The translations under genes and the position numbers were made by a program. From contig CAOSZT010000016.1 in assembly GCA_948528155.1 (NCBI GenBank), forward strand, positions 1 through 24,907: a stretch of DNA of 24,907 nt. Direction: 5' to 3'. Each line of letters begins with the position of its first letter. Position 1 is the stretch's first letter. The notes beneath the pieces were generated by a model. That model was not told the origin of the DNA and did no database searches. It saw only the letters and a list, made by a program, of their open reading frames with translations. The DNA comes from an uncultured Clostridia bacterium (GTDB lineage: Bacteria > Bacillota > Clostridia > TANB77 > CAG-508). Shown here piece by piece: positions 1 to 9,023 of the stretch.

Positions 1-117
1 CATTCCACCATAGACGCCAACCTGCAGATGATGGTGGAGAAGTACCTGAAGCAGTTCGACGAAGTAAAGAACATACAGCAAAAAATAAAAAGTAAATATA
101 AAGAAAGGAAAGATTGA
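1..117 (+). CDS. 3' end of an unknown gene (partial)
   Basis: The first reading frame is open from the window edge to a TGA at 115-117, giving 38 residues, so only the C-terminus is present. It is charged and probably helical (LQMMVEKYLKQFDEV, then a Lys/Arg-rich tail ending KERKD). It overlaps the TTG start of the transporter behind it by 4 bases, so the two are probably co-transcribed and translationally coupled. Small regulators such as TetR-type proteins often precede MMPL transporters, but too little is visible to assign a family. The first 60 bases have 31 G+C, unlike the A/T-rich DNA that follows in the same frame. Confidence 0.5.
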   Translation, partial: HSTIDANLQMMVEKYLKQFDEVKNIQQKIKSKYKERKD

Positions 118-3100
118 GTTTGAAAAAAATTACAGATTTTATTATTAACAAAAGACAATTCATACTGATTCTATTTATTATATTATCTATTATGTCAGCA
201 TTTATGTCTAAAAAAGTTAATATCAATTATGATATTGCAGAATATTTACCTGATACATCAGAAACAAGAATTGGAATGGATATTATGGAGGAAGAATTTA
301 AAGAAATAAAATCAAGTTCTCTTGACATAATGTTTGAAGATTTACAAGACGACAAAAAAGAAGAAATATATAACGAACTTACACAGATAAATGGAGTAAG
401 TAGTGTAGATTATGATAATACAGAAGACTACAACAAAGACAACTACACTTTATATGTAATTAATGTAGATGATACAGAAGATTCCAAAATAGCAACTGAT
501 GTTTATAATGAAATAAAAGCGAAATATGAAAATTATAAAATTTACACAAATGGAAATATTTCGGAAAGAAATAATCCTGTTTTACAAACTTGGATAGTTG
601 TTCTTGCAGTAGGATGTGCATTAATAATATTAATAATAATGTGTGGCTCTTATGTAGAACCATTTTTATTTTTAACATCAATACTAATAGCAGTTTTTCT
701 AAATAATGGTACTAATATAATATTTGGAACAGTATCTAATATCACGAGTTCAATATCAGCAATATTACAAATGGCATTATCAATGGACTATTCAATTATG
801 CTAATGAATAGATATGCTCAAGAAAAACAAAATGAAACAGATAAAATAAAAGCAATGAAAAACGCTTTATATAATGCTTTTAAATCAATATCAAGTAGTT
901 CAGTAACAACAATAGTAGGATTACTTGCACTTGTATTTATGAGCTTTACAATTGGCCGTGATCTAGGATTTGTATTAGCAAAAGGAGTATTATTTAGTCT
1001 GACTAGTATATTCTTTGTACTTCCATCATTAATATTGATGTTTGACAAATGGATTGTAAAAACAAAGAAAAAAAGCCCAAACTTTAAAATGGGTGGTTTA
1101 GGTAAAATAAGCTATAAAATAAGACATGTAGCATTAATATTATTTATTATAGCATTTGTAGGAAGTTATTTAGTAAAAGGCAATTTAGGCATTTCATATA
1201 CAGATACAACATCAAATGAGATTAATAAAGTATTTTCTGAAAATAATCAAATTGTATTAATATATAAAAGTGAAGATGAAGAAAATGTGTCAAAATACTT
1301 ACAAGAAATAGAAAAACAAGATAAAGTAGAAAAAGTTTTGGCATATGGCAATACAATAAATGAAAGCCTTACATATAATGAATTAAATGATAAGTTTAAT
1401 GAATTAGAAGTAGACACAAGCGTAGAGGACTATTTACTAAAAATAATATATTATAACTATTATAATCAAGATGAAAATAATACAATAACTTTTGATGAAT
1501 TTGTGAAATTTATACAAGAAGATGTATATAAAAATCAAAATATGGCAAACAAAATAGATGATGAAACAAAGACAAATATAGATAGAATTTCTAATTTTAC
1601 AAATACTACACAAATGAATAAAAAAAGATCATCATCAGAAATAGCAACTATTTTAAAAATAGATGAACAAAATGTAAAAGAAATATTAATTTATTATAAT
1701 TCTAAAAACAATAATATTAAATTAAGTTTAAATGAATTTATAAATTTTGTAAATAAAGATGTTTTAACAAATGAAAAATATGCAAGTAAAGTTGATAGTA
1801 AAGCAAGAGAAAGTTTAGATACATTATCTAAATTTACAAATAGTAATATAATAAAAAAGAAAATGACAAGTAAAGAAATGGCAGAGCTATTTGGAATGCC
1901 CAAGACTACAGTAAATGATTTATATACTTATTACATAAATGTAAATAAAATAGACACAAAAATGACTATTTCTGAATTTTCAAATTTTGTATTAACAGAT
2001 ATTGTAAATAATACTAACTATTCTAACAGTTTAAAAGAAGAAACAATAAATAATATAAAAATGTTACAAACATTTAGTAATACTGATACAATAACAAAAA
2101 ATATGAATTCGCAAGAGCTATCTAATTTATTTGGAATAGATAAACAAACTGTAGAACAATTAATGTTGTTAAAATACAAGAATACAGATAATGGAACTAA
2201 ATTGAGTATAGCAGAATTTATTAATAATACAATTAGCTTAAAAAACAATACTTCATACTTAAATGATGTAGATACAAGTAATCTTGAAAAATTATCTATG
2301 TTTGCTAATAATCAAAATAATATTAATACTACAAAAATGAATAAAGCAGCACTTAGCATTATATTTGATAATATAAGTAATGGTCTAGTAAATACTGTTT
2401 ATATTGCATCTAACTTACCAGATGAACATGAAATGACACCACAAGAATTTCTTAATTTTGTATTAACTAATTTTTCAGATAATATGGATCAGAACTCTAT
2501 AAATAATTTAAAACTTATTAAAAATATAATAGATGAGAACTTAAAAACTACACCTACTAAATATACAGCAACTGAATTATCTAAAATAATAAATATGGAA
2601 AAAAGTAAGATGTATAATATATATGGATTAATTGATTTTACAAATAACAATACATCCAACTGGAAAATGACACCAAATGAATTAGTAAAATTAATATTAG
2701 AAAATGAAAATATAAAAGGCAATATAGATGAGCAAACAATAGGTAAATTAAAATTACTTTCAAACATTATGACAAGCACAATTAATAAAACAAGATATTC
2801 ATATAAAGAATTAGAAAAAGTTATAGGAATAGATGAAACTACAGTCAGAAACATATATACACTATATACTTCAAAAAATTCTACAATAAAACTAACAGCA
2901 CAAGAATTTGTGAATTTTGTATTGGAACATAAAAATGATAAAACTTTATCAAATAGCTTAAATAGATCTACTATAAAAGAATTAAATTTATTGCAAAATG
3001 TTATGAATGGAGTAATAAATAATAAAAAATATTTATGTAAAGAATTATATAATTTATTAGGAATGGACAGCAGTAATTTGGACTTATTATATGGTTTATA

Positions 3101-4193
3101 CAGTTCAAAATATGTTAATACAAATCAAACAATATCATTAAAAGAATTTGTAAATTTTATATTAAATGATGTAATAACAAATCCAGAATATTCAAGAAAT
3201 TTTGATGAAGATATAAAATCAAAATTAAAAACTATAAATGGAATTATGAATGCTAGTTTAAATAATACAAAATATACAAAAGAAGAAATATTTGGTATTT
3301 TGAGTAGTTTAGCGGACAATTTAGATAAAGATCAAGTTGAAATATTATATATATATTATGGTAGTAGTAAACAATACAATAATGATTGGCAATTAACAGT
3401 AGAGCAATTTGTTAATTACTTAAATAATAATATATTACAAGATAGTAGATTTGATGATTTTATAGAAGAGGATATGAGAAAAAATATTACAGAAGCGAAA
3501 GAAGCGGTAAATGAAGCAAAAGATTTATTAATTGGAAATGGTTATTCAAGAATAGTAATAAATTCAAAACTAGAGCCAGAAAATGAGGAAACGTTTAAAT
3601 TTATACAAAAAATTAAAGATGAATTAGGAGGAAATTTAGATAAATTCTATATAATAGGAAATTCACCAATGGCATATGAAATGAGCCAAACTTTCCAAGA
3701 TGAGTTAGATTTTATTACAATATTAACAATGATAGCAATATTTATTGTAGTTGCAGTAACATTCAAATCATTTATTATACCATTAATATTAGTATTTATG
3801 ATTCAATGTGCAGTATATATGACAATGGGGATACTATCATTTACAGGAGAAAAAGTATATTTTATTGCTCTTTTAATAATACAAAGTATTTTAATGGGTG
3901 CAACAATTGATTATGCAATTTTATATACATCATATTACATTGAACATAGAAAGAGTATGAGTATAAAAGATGCAATTATAAACTCTTACAACAAATCGAT
4001 TCATACAATATTGACATCAGCATCAATACTAATTATTGTAACATTAATTGTAGGAAATTTTGCTTCAGCAATAGCTGCAAAAATTTGCATAACAATATCA
4101 AGAGGAACTACATGTTCAGCAATATTAATATTATTATTACTACCAGCAGTATTAGCAAGTTGTGATAAAATAATTATGAAGAAAAGAAAATAA
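114..4193 (+). CDS. RND/MMPL-family transporter with a repeat-filled extracytoplasmic loop
   Basis: This 1359-residue membrane protein has the RND/MMPL layout. TM1 is near 15-31, with a first outside domain near 32-155. TM2-TM7 lie near 159-354, a very large second outside domain spans 355-1195, and TM8-TM12 lie near 1200-1348. The conserved intramembrane acidic motifs are visible in both halves: ALSMDYSIMLMNRY at 221-234 and GATIDYAILYTSYY near 1262-1275. These normally carry the proton-relay Asp of MMPL transporters, so proton-driven export of a lipid or hydrophobic substrate is the family expectation. Family members are usually about 700-1000 residues; the excess is a tandem repeat array at about 440-1141. 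The TTG start at 114 has AAAGGAAAG upstream and overlaps the previous stop. A hairpin terminator follows the gene. The substrate is unknown. Confidence 0.88.
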   Translation: MSLKKITDFIINKRQFILILFIILSIMSAFMSKKVNINYDIAEYLPDTSETRIGMDIMEEEFKEIKSSSLDIMFEDLQDDKKEEIYNELTQINGVSSVDYDNTEDYNKDNYTLYVINVDDTEDSKIATDVYNEIKAKYENYKIYTNGNISERNNPVLQTWIVVLAVGCALIILIIMCGSYVEPFLFLTSILIAVFLNNGTNIIFGTVSNITSSISAILQMALSMDYSIMLMNRYAQEKQNETDKIKAMKNALYNAFKSISSSSVTTIVGLLALVFMSFTIGRDLGFVLAKGVLFSLTSIFFVLPSLILMFDKWIVKTKKKSPNFKMGGLGKISYKIRHVALILFIIAFVGSYLVKGNLGISYTDTTSNEINKVFSENNQIVLIYKSEDEENVSKYLQEIEKQDKVEKVLAYGNTINESLTYNELNDKFNELEVDTSVEDYLLKIIYYNYYNQDENNTITFDEFVKFIQEDVYKNQNMANKIDDETKTNIDRISNFTNTTQMNKKRSSSEIATILKIDEQNVKEILIYYNSKNNNIKLSLNEFINFVNKDVLTNEKYASKVDSKARESLDTLSKFTNSNIIKKKMTSKEMAELFGMPKTTVNDLYTYYINVNKIDTKMTISEFSNFVLTDIVNNTNYSNSLKEETINNIKMLQTFSNTDTITKNMNSQELSNLFGIDKQTVEQLMLLKYKNTDNGTKLSIAEFINNTISLKNNTSYLNDVDTSNLEKLSMFANNQNNINTTKMNKAALSIIFDNISNGLVNTVYIASNLPDEHEMTPQEFLNFVLTNFSDNMDQNSINNLKLIKNIIDENLKTTPTKYTATELSKIINMEKSKMYNIYGLIDFTNNNTSNWKMTPNELVKLILENENIKGNIDEQTIGKLKLLSNIMTSTINKTRYSYKELEKVIGIDETTVRNIYTLYTSKNSTIKLTAQEFVNFVLEHKNDKTLSNSLNRSTIKELNLLQNVMNGVINNKKYLCKELYNLLGMDSSNLDLLYGLYSSKYVNTNQTISLKEFVNFILNDVITNPEYSRNFDEDIKSKLKTINGIMNASLNNTKYTKEEIFGILSSLADNLDKDQVEILYIYYGSSKQYNNDWQLTVEQFVNYLNNNILQDSRFDDFIEEDMRKNITEAKEAVNEAKDLLIGNGYSRIVINSKLEPENEETFKFIQKIKDELGGNLDKFYIIGNSPMAYEMSQTFQDELDFITILTMIAIFIVVAVTFKSFIIPLILVFMIQCAVYMTMGILSFTGEKVYFIALLIIQSILMGATIDYAILYTSYYIEHRKSMSIKDAIINSYNKSIHTILTSASILIIVTLIVGNFASAIAAKICITISRGTTCSAILILLLLPAVLASCDKIIMKKRK
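1431..3536 (+). repeat. Tandem protein repeats (about 9 x 78 residues) inside the transporter
   Basis: Residues 440-1141 contain eight full repeats and one partial repeat. Each has a Tyr-rich start (e.g. LYTYY, IYTLY, LYGLY), a variable Asn/Lys loop, and a core like LSLNEFINF, MTISEFSNF, MTPQEFLNF, LTAQEFVNF or ISLKEFVNF. The cores start near residues 459, 537, 617, 697, 774, 852, 927, 1007 and 1094, a spacing of 75-87. Each core is followed by an N-x-x-Y-S-like stretch, a Leu-rich helix and a closing segment such as ELSNLFGIDKQTV. The x-(T/S)-x-x-EF pattern after an acidic/Asn loop recalls EF-hand halves, but a proper DxDxDG loop is missing. The DNA has diverged, so the repeats show mainly at protein level. 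Confidence 0.8.
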
Positions 4194-4352
4194 GGGTAAT
4201 TTAATATAAAATTTTACTATTTTTATAATATAATTATCCAGACAACTTACATGTATAGCTGATTATTAGTTAATATTATTAGCTCTTTATTATATAATCG
4301 TAACAAATTAAAATTTATATGAGTAAAAAAATAATTGTTGCAAGATATAGGT

Positions 4353-4401
4353 AAAAGTGATAAAATAGTCTAAGAAATTTTTAGGCTATTCTATCACTTT
4401 T
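4353..4401 (+). terminator. Rho-independent terminator after the transporter
   Basis: An approximately 21-bp stem pairs AAAAGTGATAAAATAGTCTAA with a nearly perfect complement (one G-U and one mismatch) across a short GAAATTT loop, and ends in a T-run. It lies 160 bp after the transporter stop and 80 bp before ychF. The rest of 4194-4481 shows no gene and no clear promoter. Confidence 0.75.
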
Positions 4402-4481
4402 TATAAATATAAGAAAAAATCATATTAAATAAAAAATAGGATATAGATGAAATAAGAGAAGTGTAGAGAAAGGAAGGAAAT

Positions 4482-5573
4482 ATGAAGCTAGGAATAGTAG
4501 GACTACCAAATGTAGGAAAAAGTACATTATTTAATAGTATAACAAAAGCTGGAGCAGAATGTGCAAACTATCCATTTTGTACAATAGAGCCAAATGTAGG
4601 AGTAGTAGCAGTACCAGATGAGAGATTAGAAAAATTGACTGAAATGTATAAGCCAGAGAAGACAACAAATGCTGTAATAGAGTTTGTAGATATAGCAGGT
4701 CTAGTAAAAGGTGCAAGTAAAGGAGAAGGTTTGGGGAATAAGTTTCTATCTCATATAAGAGAAACTGATGCAATAGTAGAAGTTGTAAGATGTTTTGAAG
4801 ACTCAAATGTAGTACATGTTGATGGAAATATAAATCCAATTAGAGATATTGATACAATAAATTTAGAATTAATTTTTGCAGATATAGAAACAGTAAATAA
4901 GAGATTAGATAAGGCAAGAAAAAATTTAAAAGCTGACAAAAAATATCAAATAGAAATTGATTTATTGGATAAAATATTAAAAGTACTAGAAGAAGGAAAA
5001 TCAGCAAGAACTTTAGACTTTAATGAAGATGAGCAAGTTTTAGTAAAAGATATGTTTTTATTAACAACAAAACCAATTTTATATATTGCAAATGTTTCAG
5101 AAGAACAATTGGAAAAAGCAGAAAATGACGATAATGTAAAAAAAGTAAAACAATATGCTAACCAAGAAAATGCAGAAGTAATACCTTTATGTGTAAAAAT
5201 AGAGGAAGAACTTTCAGGATTAGAAGAACAAGATAAAAAAGAAATGCTTGAAGCTTTAGGATTAGAAGAATCAGGTTTAGACAAAGTAATAAAAAGAAGT
5301 TATAATTTATTAGGACTTATGTCATTTTTAACAGCAGGAGAACCAGAAGTAAGAGCTTGGACTATAAAAAAAGGAACAAAAGCTCCACAAGCTGCAGGAA
5401 AAATTCATTCAGATATAGAAAGAGGCTTTATAAAAGCAGAAGTTGTATCATTTAATGATTTAATTAAAGAGGGATCAATGGTTTCAGCTAAAGAAAAAGG
5501 ATTAGTTCGTTCAGAGGGAAAAGAATATATTATGCAAGATGGAGACATTGTATTATTTAAGTTTAATGTATAA
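4482..5573 (+). CDS. ychF: Redox-regulated ATPase/GTPase YchF (OLA1 family)
   Basis: This 363-residue protein is a full-length, typical member of the YchF/OLA1 subfamily of TRAFAC P-loop NTPases. The Walker A loop GLPNVGKST is at 7-15 and the G3 motif DIAGLVKGAS at 70-79. The NVSE sequence at 204-207 stands where ordinary GTPases have NKxD, a change that in this subfamily gives ATP preference. A coiled-coil-like segment lies near 130-170, and a C-terminal TGS domain near 280-362 ends in the usual FKFNV. The protein is cytoplasmic and ribosome-associated in studied relatives. The ATG start has a strong GGAAGG site. It appears to be a single-gene unit between a hairpin and the next promoter. 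Confidence 0.96.
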   Translation: MKLGIVGLPNVGKSTLFNSITKAGAECANYPFCTIEPNVGVVAVPDERLEKLTEMYKPEKTTNAVIEFVDIAGLVKGASKGEGLGNKFLSHIRETDAIVEVVRCFEDSNVVHVDGNINPIRDIDTINLELIFADIETVNKRLDKARKNLKADKKYQIEIDLLDKILKVLEEGKSARTLDFNEDEQVLVKDMFLLTTKPILYIANVSEEQLEKAENDDNVKKVKQYANQENAEVIPLCVKIEEELSGLEEQDKKEMLEALGLEESGLDKVIKRSYNLLGLMSFLTAGEPEVRAWTIKKGTKAPQAAGKIHSDIERGFIKAEVVSFNDLIKEGSMVSAKEKGLVRSEGKEYIMQDGDIVLFKFNV

Positions 5574-5700
5574 AAATAGAAAATATACAATTTTGTAAAA
5601 TTTTGTAATAATATTGTAACAAAAATGTAAAGTAAAAATTTAAAAAATGTATTGACTTAGTGTAATATAAAGTATAAAATTTAATAAATGTTAAAAAAAA

Positions 5701-5729
5701 TTGCAATTATAGTATAAAAAGTGTATAAT
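5701..5729 (+). promoter_or_regulatory. Sigma-A-type promoter for the LPKTG gene
   Basis: TTGCAA at 5701-5706 and TATAAT at 5724-5729 are 17 bp apart, in the A/T-rich gap 54 bp before the small surface-protein gene. A second, weaker pair (TTGACT 5652-5657, TAAAAT 5675-5680, 17-bp spacer) lies just upstream and could be an additional promoter. Confidence 0.55.
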
Positions 5730-5782
5730 TGTAATTGTTTGTAGAATAATAGAGATAATAAGAATAAAAAGGAGAGATTAGT

Positions 5783-6181
5783 ATGAAGAAAAATAAATTA
5801 GGAAATGTGGTTTTTATTATATTAATATGTCTTTCAGTTTGGTTAATTGGAAAAGAAGTATTAGCAGCAACAAATGGTAATGCAATGGATTTAACAAACA
5901 CTATTACAAGTGGTAATACAACTAAAAATAATACAACAGGAAATACTTCAACAAATAACACTTCATCAGGCAATAATTCAGTAGGAAATACTTCAACAAA
6001 AAATACTAGCTCAACTGCAAATAATTCAGTGATGAGAACAAATAACACAAGTAATTATAATAATTCATCTTTACCAAAAACAGGTATAGAAGATACATTT
6101 CCAAGTTTAATATTAATAGTAGTATTTGGAATATCTGCAGTATATGCTTATAAAAAAATAAAACACTACAGAAATATTTAA
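5783..6181 (+). CDS. Small LPKTG cell-wall-anchored protein
   Basis: The 132-residue product has a signal peptide (basic MKKNK start, hydrophobic 9-22, likely cleavage near the LAA at 27-29). A low-complexity Asn/Thr/Ser/Gly linker spans about 30-95 (repeated GNTS, NNTS units). The C-terminus is a classic sorting signal: LPKTG at 97-101, a hydrophobic helix at about 107-122 and a basic tail (KKIKHYR). It should be exported and attached to peptidoglycan by a class A-like sortase. There is no globular domain, so it may act as a spacer or a glycosylated stalk. No sortase gene is in the window. The site AAAAGGAGAGA precedes the ATG, and the gene has its own promoter and terminator. Confidence 0.82.
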   Translation: MKKNKLGNVVFIILICLSVWLIGKEVLAATNGNAMDLTNTITSGNTTKNNTTGNTSTNNTSSGNNSVGNTSTKNTSSTANNSVMRTNNTSNYNNSSLPKTGIEDTFPSLILIVVFGISAVYAYKKIKHYRNI

Positions 6182-6250
6182 AATTGTAAAAATCAATATA
6201 TAAGCTTTTTGATGGACTATTCAATGCAAAACCATTATATAATAACTAAA

Positions 6251-6285
6251 AATAAAGGAATTTTTAAAAATTTCTTTATTTTTTT
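6251..6285 (+). terminator. Rho-independent terminator after the LPKTG gene
   Basis: AATAAAGGAATTTTT pairs with AAAAATTTCTTTATT (15 bp, one G-U), followed by a run of T. It lies 42 bp before ligA and would isolate the surface-protein transcript. Confidence 0.75.
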
Positions 6286-6326
6286 GTTTAAATTGTATAT
6301 AATAATTTTCAAGGAGAGATATACAT

Positions 6327-8327
6327 ATGGATAAAGAACAAGTAAAAAAAAGAATACAAGAATTAAGAGAGAAAACAGAATATTATGCACAAAAATATTA
6401 TGATGAAGATAAACCTGAAATATCAGACTTTGAATATGATATGTTAATGTTAGAATTACGTAATTTAGAAAAGGAAAATCCCGAATTTATAAATAAAGAA
6501 TCTTTAACTCAAAAAGTGGGAGGTCATGTGAAAGAAGGGTTTGAAAAAGTAACACATGAAGTTCCATTACAAAGTTTACAAGACATATTTAGTATAGAAG
6601 AAATAGATGAATTTGATGAAAGAATAAGAAAAAAAGCTGAAGAAAATGGAATACAAGAAATAAAATATGTAGTAGAAACAAAAATTGATGGATTATCAGC
6701 AGCACTTGAATATAAAAATGGAAAATTTGTAAGAGGAGCAACAAGAGGGAATGGATTAGTTGGAGAAGATGTTACACATAATTTAAGAACTATAAAATCA
6801 ATACCAATGGAAATAAATGATAAAATAGATATAATAGTACGTGGAGAAGTTTTTATAGCAAAAGAAGATTTTGAAAAAATGAATCAGGAAAGAGAAGAAA
6901 ATGAGGAAGAATTATTTGCAAATGCACGTAATGCAGCTGCTGGATCACTTCGTCAATTAGATAGTAAAATTACAGAGAAAAGACCATTAGATATTTATAT
7001 TTTTAATGTACAAAAAATAGAAGGAAAAAAATTTAATTCACATTTTGAAGAATTAGAGTATTTAAAGAAATTAGGGTTTAATGTAAATCCTATACGTGTT
7101 GTATGTAATAATTTACAAGATATAAAAAAAACAATAGAAGAAATAGGAGAGAAAAGAGAAAAGCTAACATTTGGAATAGATGGAGCAGTAATAAAGATTG
7201 ACAATCTGAAATTTAGAGAAATATTAGGCTCCACAGCAAAAACACCAAGATGGGCAATTGCATATAAATATCCACCAGAGCAAAAAGAAACAATATTAAA
7301 AGACATTATATGTCAAGTAGGAAGAACAGGAGTAATAACACCAATGGCAATATTAGATCCAGTAAAAGTTGCAGGATCAACAATATCAAAAACAACATTG
7401 CATAATGAAGATTTCATAAAAGAAAAAGAGATAAAAATAGGTGATACAGTAGTAATTCAAAAGGCAGGAGATGTAATCCCAGAAATAGTAAAAGTAATAA
7501 AAGAAAAAAGAACAGGAGAAGAATATAACTTTGAAATGCCAGAAAAATGTCCTGTATGTGGAGCAGAGGCAATAAGAGAAGAAGGAGAAGCAGCAGTAAG
7601 ATGTACTGGTATAGAATGTCCAGCAAAATTATTTAGAAATTTAGTTCATTTTGTCTCAAGAGAAGCAATGAATATAGAAGGATTAGGGGAAAATATAATA
7701 CAACAATTATTAGAAAATGGACTAATTAGTAATATAGCAGATATATATGAGCTAAAATTTGAAGATATAGCTTCATTAAAAAAGAATGGTAAAAAATTTG
7801 CACAAAATTTGATAGATAGCATAAATGAAAGTAAAAATAGTGATCTATATAGATTAATAACAGCATTAGGAATAAGACATGTAGGAGGTAAAGCATCAAA
7901 ATTATTAGCAAGAAAATATAAAACAATAGACAATTTAACAAAAGCTACATTTGAAGAACTAAGTGAAATAAATGATGTAGGTGAAGTAATGGCAAATAGT
8001 ATAATAGAGTTTTTTACACAAGATCAAACTTTAGATTTAATTCACAAATTAAAATTAGCAGGTGTTAATACTGTAAGTTTACAAGAAGAAAATACAGATA
8101 ATAGATTTGAAGGAAAAACTTTTGTATTAACAGGAAGTTTGGAAAATTATACAAGAAAAGAAGCAGAAGATATTATAGAAAAATTTGGAGGTAAAACTTC
8201 AAGCTCTGTTTCCAAAAAAACAGATTATGTACTAGCAGGTAATGAAGCTGGAAGTAAGCTTTCTAAAGCTGAAAGTTTGGGGATTACAGTTATTTCAGAA
8301 GACGAATTTAGCAATTTGATAAAATAG
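6327..8327 (+). CDS. ligA: NAD+-dependent DNA ligase LigA
   Basis: The 666-residue protein has the full LigA architecture. An N-terminal Ia domain for NMN release spans about 1-70, with conserved tyrosines (YYxxxKP-like). The adenylation domain has its catalytic lysine in KIDG at 119-122. The OB fold is near 315-400. A four-cysteine zinc finger has Cys408, 411, 426 and 431. The helix-hairpin-helix region is near 445-580 and the C-terminal BRCT domain near 593-666. It seals nicks in Okazaki fragments and repair intermediates using NAD+. The ATG follows AAGGAGAGATATACAT. Nothing is missing or unusual. The small gene behind it starts 8 bp after the stop and is probably in the same transcript. 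Confidence 0.98.
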   Translation: MDKEQVKKRIQELREKTEYYAQKYYDEDKPEISDFEYDMLMLELRNLEKENPEFINKESLTQKVGGHVKEGFEKVTHEVPLQSLQDIFSIEEIDEFDERIRKKAEENGIQEIKYVVETKIDGLSAALEYKNGKFVRGATRGNGLVGEDVTHNLRTIKSIPMEINDKIDIIVRGEVFIAKEDFEKMNQEREENEEELFANARNAAAGSLRQLDSKITEKRPLDIYIFNVQKIEGKKFNSHFEELEYLKKLGFNVNPIRVVCNNLQDIKKTIEEIGEKREKLTFGIDGAVIKIDNLKFREILGSTAKTPRWAIAYKYPPEQKETILKDIICQVGRTGVITPMAILDPVKVAGSTISKTTLHNEDFIKEKEIKIGDTVVIQKAGDVIPEIVKVIKEKRTGEEYNFEMPEKCPVCGAEAIREEGEAAVRCTGIECPAKLFRNLVHFVSREAMNIEGLGENIIQQLLENGLISNIADIYELKFEDIASLKKNGKKFAQNLIDSINESKNSDLYRLITALGIRHVGGKASKLLARKYKTIDNLTKATFEELSEINDVGEVMANSIIEFFTQDQTLDLIHKLKLAGVNTVSLQEENTDNRFEGKTFVLTGSLENYTRKEAEDIIEKFGGKTSSSVSKKTDYVLAGNEAGSKLSKAESLGITVISEDEFSNLIK

Positions 8328-8335
8328 GAGGGAAT

Positions 8336-8593
8336 ATGGAAGAAAAATATACATTTGAAATGATGTGGGAAGATTTGAATAATGGTTATCAAATCTATTA
8401 TACTTATGTTAGAAATAGGTATTTATTATTTAAGACAGCACCTAATTGTTATACACAAAAATTATTATCAGATCATAAGAATAATCCTCAACCTAAAATG
8501 TTAATGCTTACTTTAAAAAGGGTTAAAGAAATGTTTCCTGATATGGAAGATATTGAGTATAAGATAGGAACATCAGAAATAGAAAACTTGTAA
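8336..8593 (+). CDS. Small hypothetical protein behind ligA
   Basis: An 85-residue soluble product with no signal peptide or membrane segment. It is rich in aromatic residues (MMWEDLNNGYQIYYTYVR, then YLLF) and looks like a small alpha/beta fold ending in an acidic helix. I do not recognise the family. It begins 8 bp after the ligA stop with an excellent AGGAGGG site, so it is very likely translated and co-transcribed with ligA. A terminator follows at 8765-8799. Codon use matches the core genes. No function is suggested beyond the ligA linkage. Confidence 0.75.
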   Translation: MEEKYTFEMMWEDLNNGYQIYYTYVRNRYLLFKTAPNCYTQKLLSDHKNNPQPKMLMLTLKRVKEMFPDMEDIEYKIGTSEIENL

Positions 8594-9023
8594 ACATAGA
8601 TATGAACGAGTTTGGTAAATAAAATGAAAATATGAAATTTTATAAAAAACTTGAAAAAACAATCAATTTTATTAAAAGAGTAAAAAATGATAGCCTAACT
8701 GGTAGGTAGGGAATATGTCCATTGACATAGCTAAAATAGAAAAATTTAATATGCCGATTACATGAAATAGAGTGTTATAAAAATAGCACTTTATTTTTTG
8801 TTTAAGCGGACATAAAATTCAAGATTTTTAATAGTAAAAATATGTCCGATTTGACTAATTTTTATTATTAAAGAAGCGGACAAAATAAAAGTATGCAAAA
8901 GATTAAGAAATCTAAAAACAAAAGAAAATTACTGTATGGAGTTTAGGGTGTACATACAGGTAAGAGGTTCAAAAGAAAAAAGATGATGTATGTTAGTTAA
9001 TTAGAAAAAGGAGGTTTGAGATT
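8594..9023 (+). promoter_or_regulatory. 430-bp intergenic region with TGTCC/GGACA site array
   Basis: I see no gene here. AATATGTCC occurs at 8712-8720 and 8839-8847, and the opposite-facing AAGCGGACA occurs at 8804-8812 and 8874-8882. The first site is part of a perfect palindrome TATGTC-N4-GACATA (8714-8729), which overlaps a TTGACA box (8723-8728) placed 16 bp from TTTAAT (8745-8750). CGGACATA at 8807-8814 and TATGTCCG at 8841-8848 form a second inverted pair 26 bp apart. A 7-bp inverted repeat, CTGTATG/CATACAG (8932-8938, 8953-8959), could form a leader stem ahead of the next gene. This is most likely a regulatory region for the gene at 9024. Confidence 0.5.
8765..8799 (+). terminator. 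Rho-independent terminator after ligA and the small gene
   Basis: AAATAGAGTGTTAT pairs with ATAGCACTTTATTT (14 bp, two G-U pairs) over a short A-rich loop, followed by TTTTT. It sits 172 bp after the small gene and before the GGACA sites. Confidence 0.65.

Noticed and set aside
8723..8799. A small RNA from TTGACA/TTTAAT (8723-8750) to the terminator at 8765-8799
   Set aside because: The product would be only about 40 bases, nearly all terminator; the boxes more likely form an operator or serve nothing.
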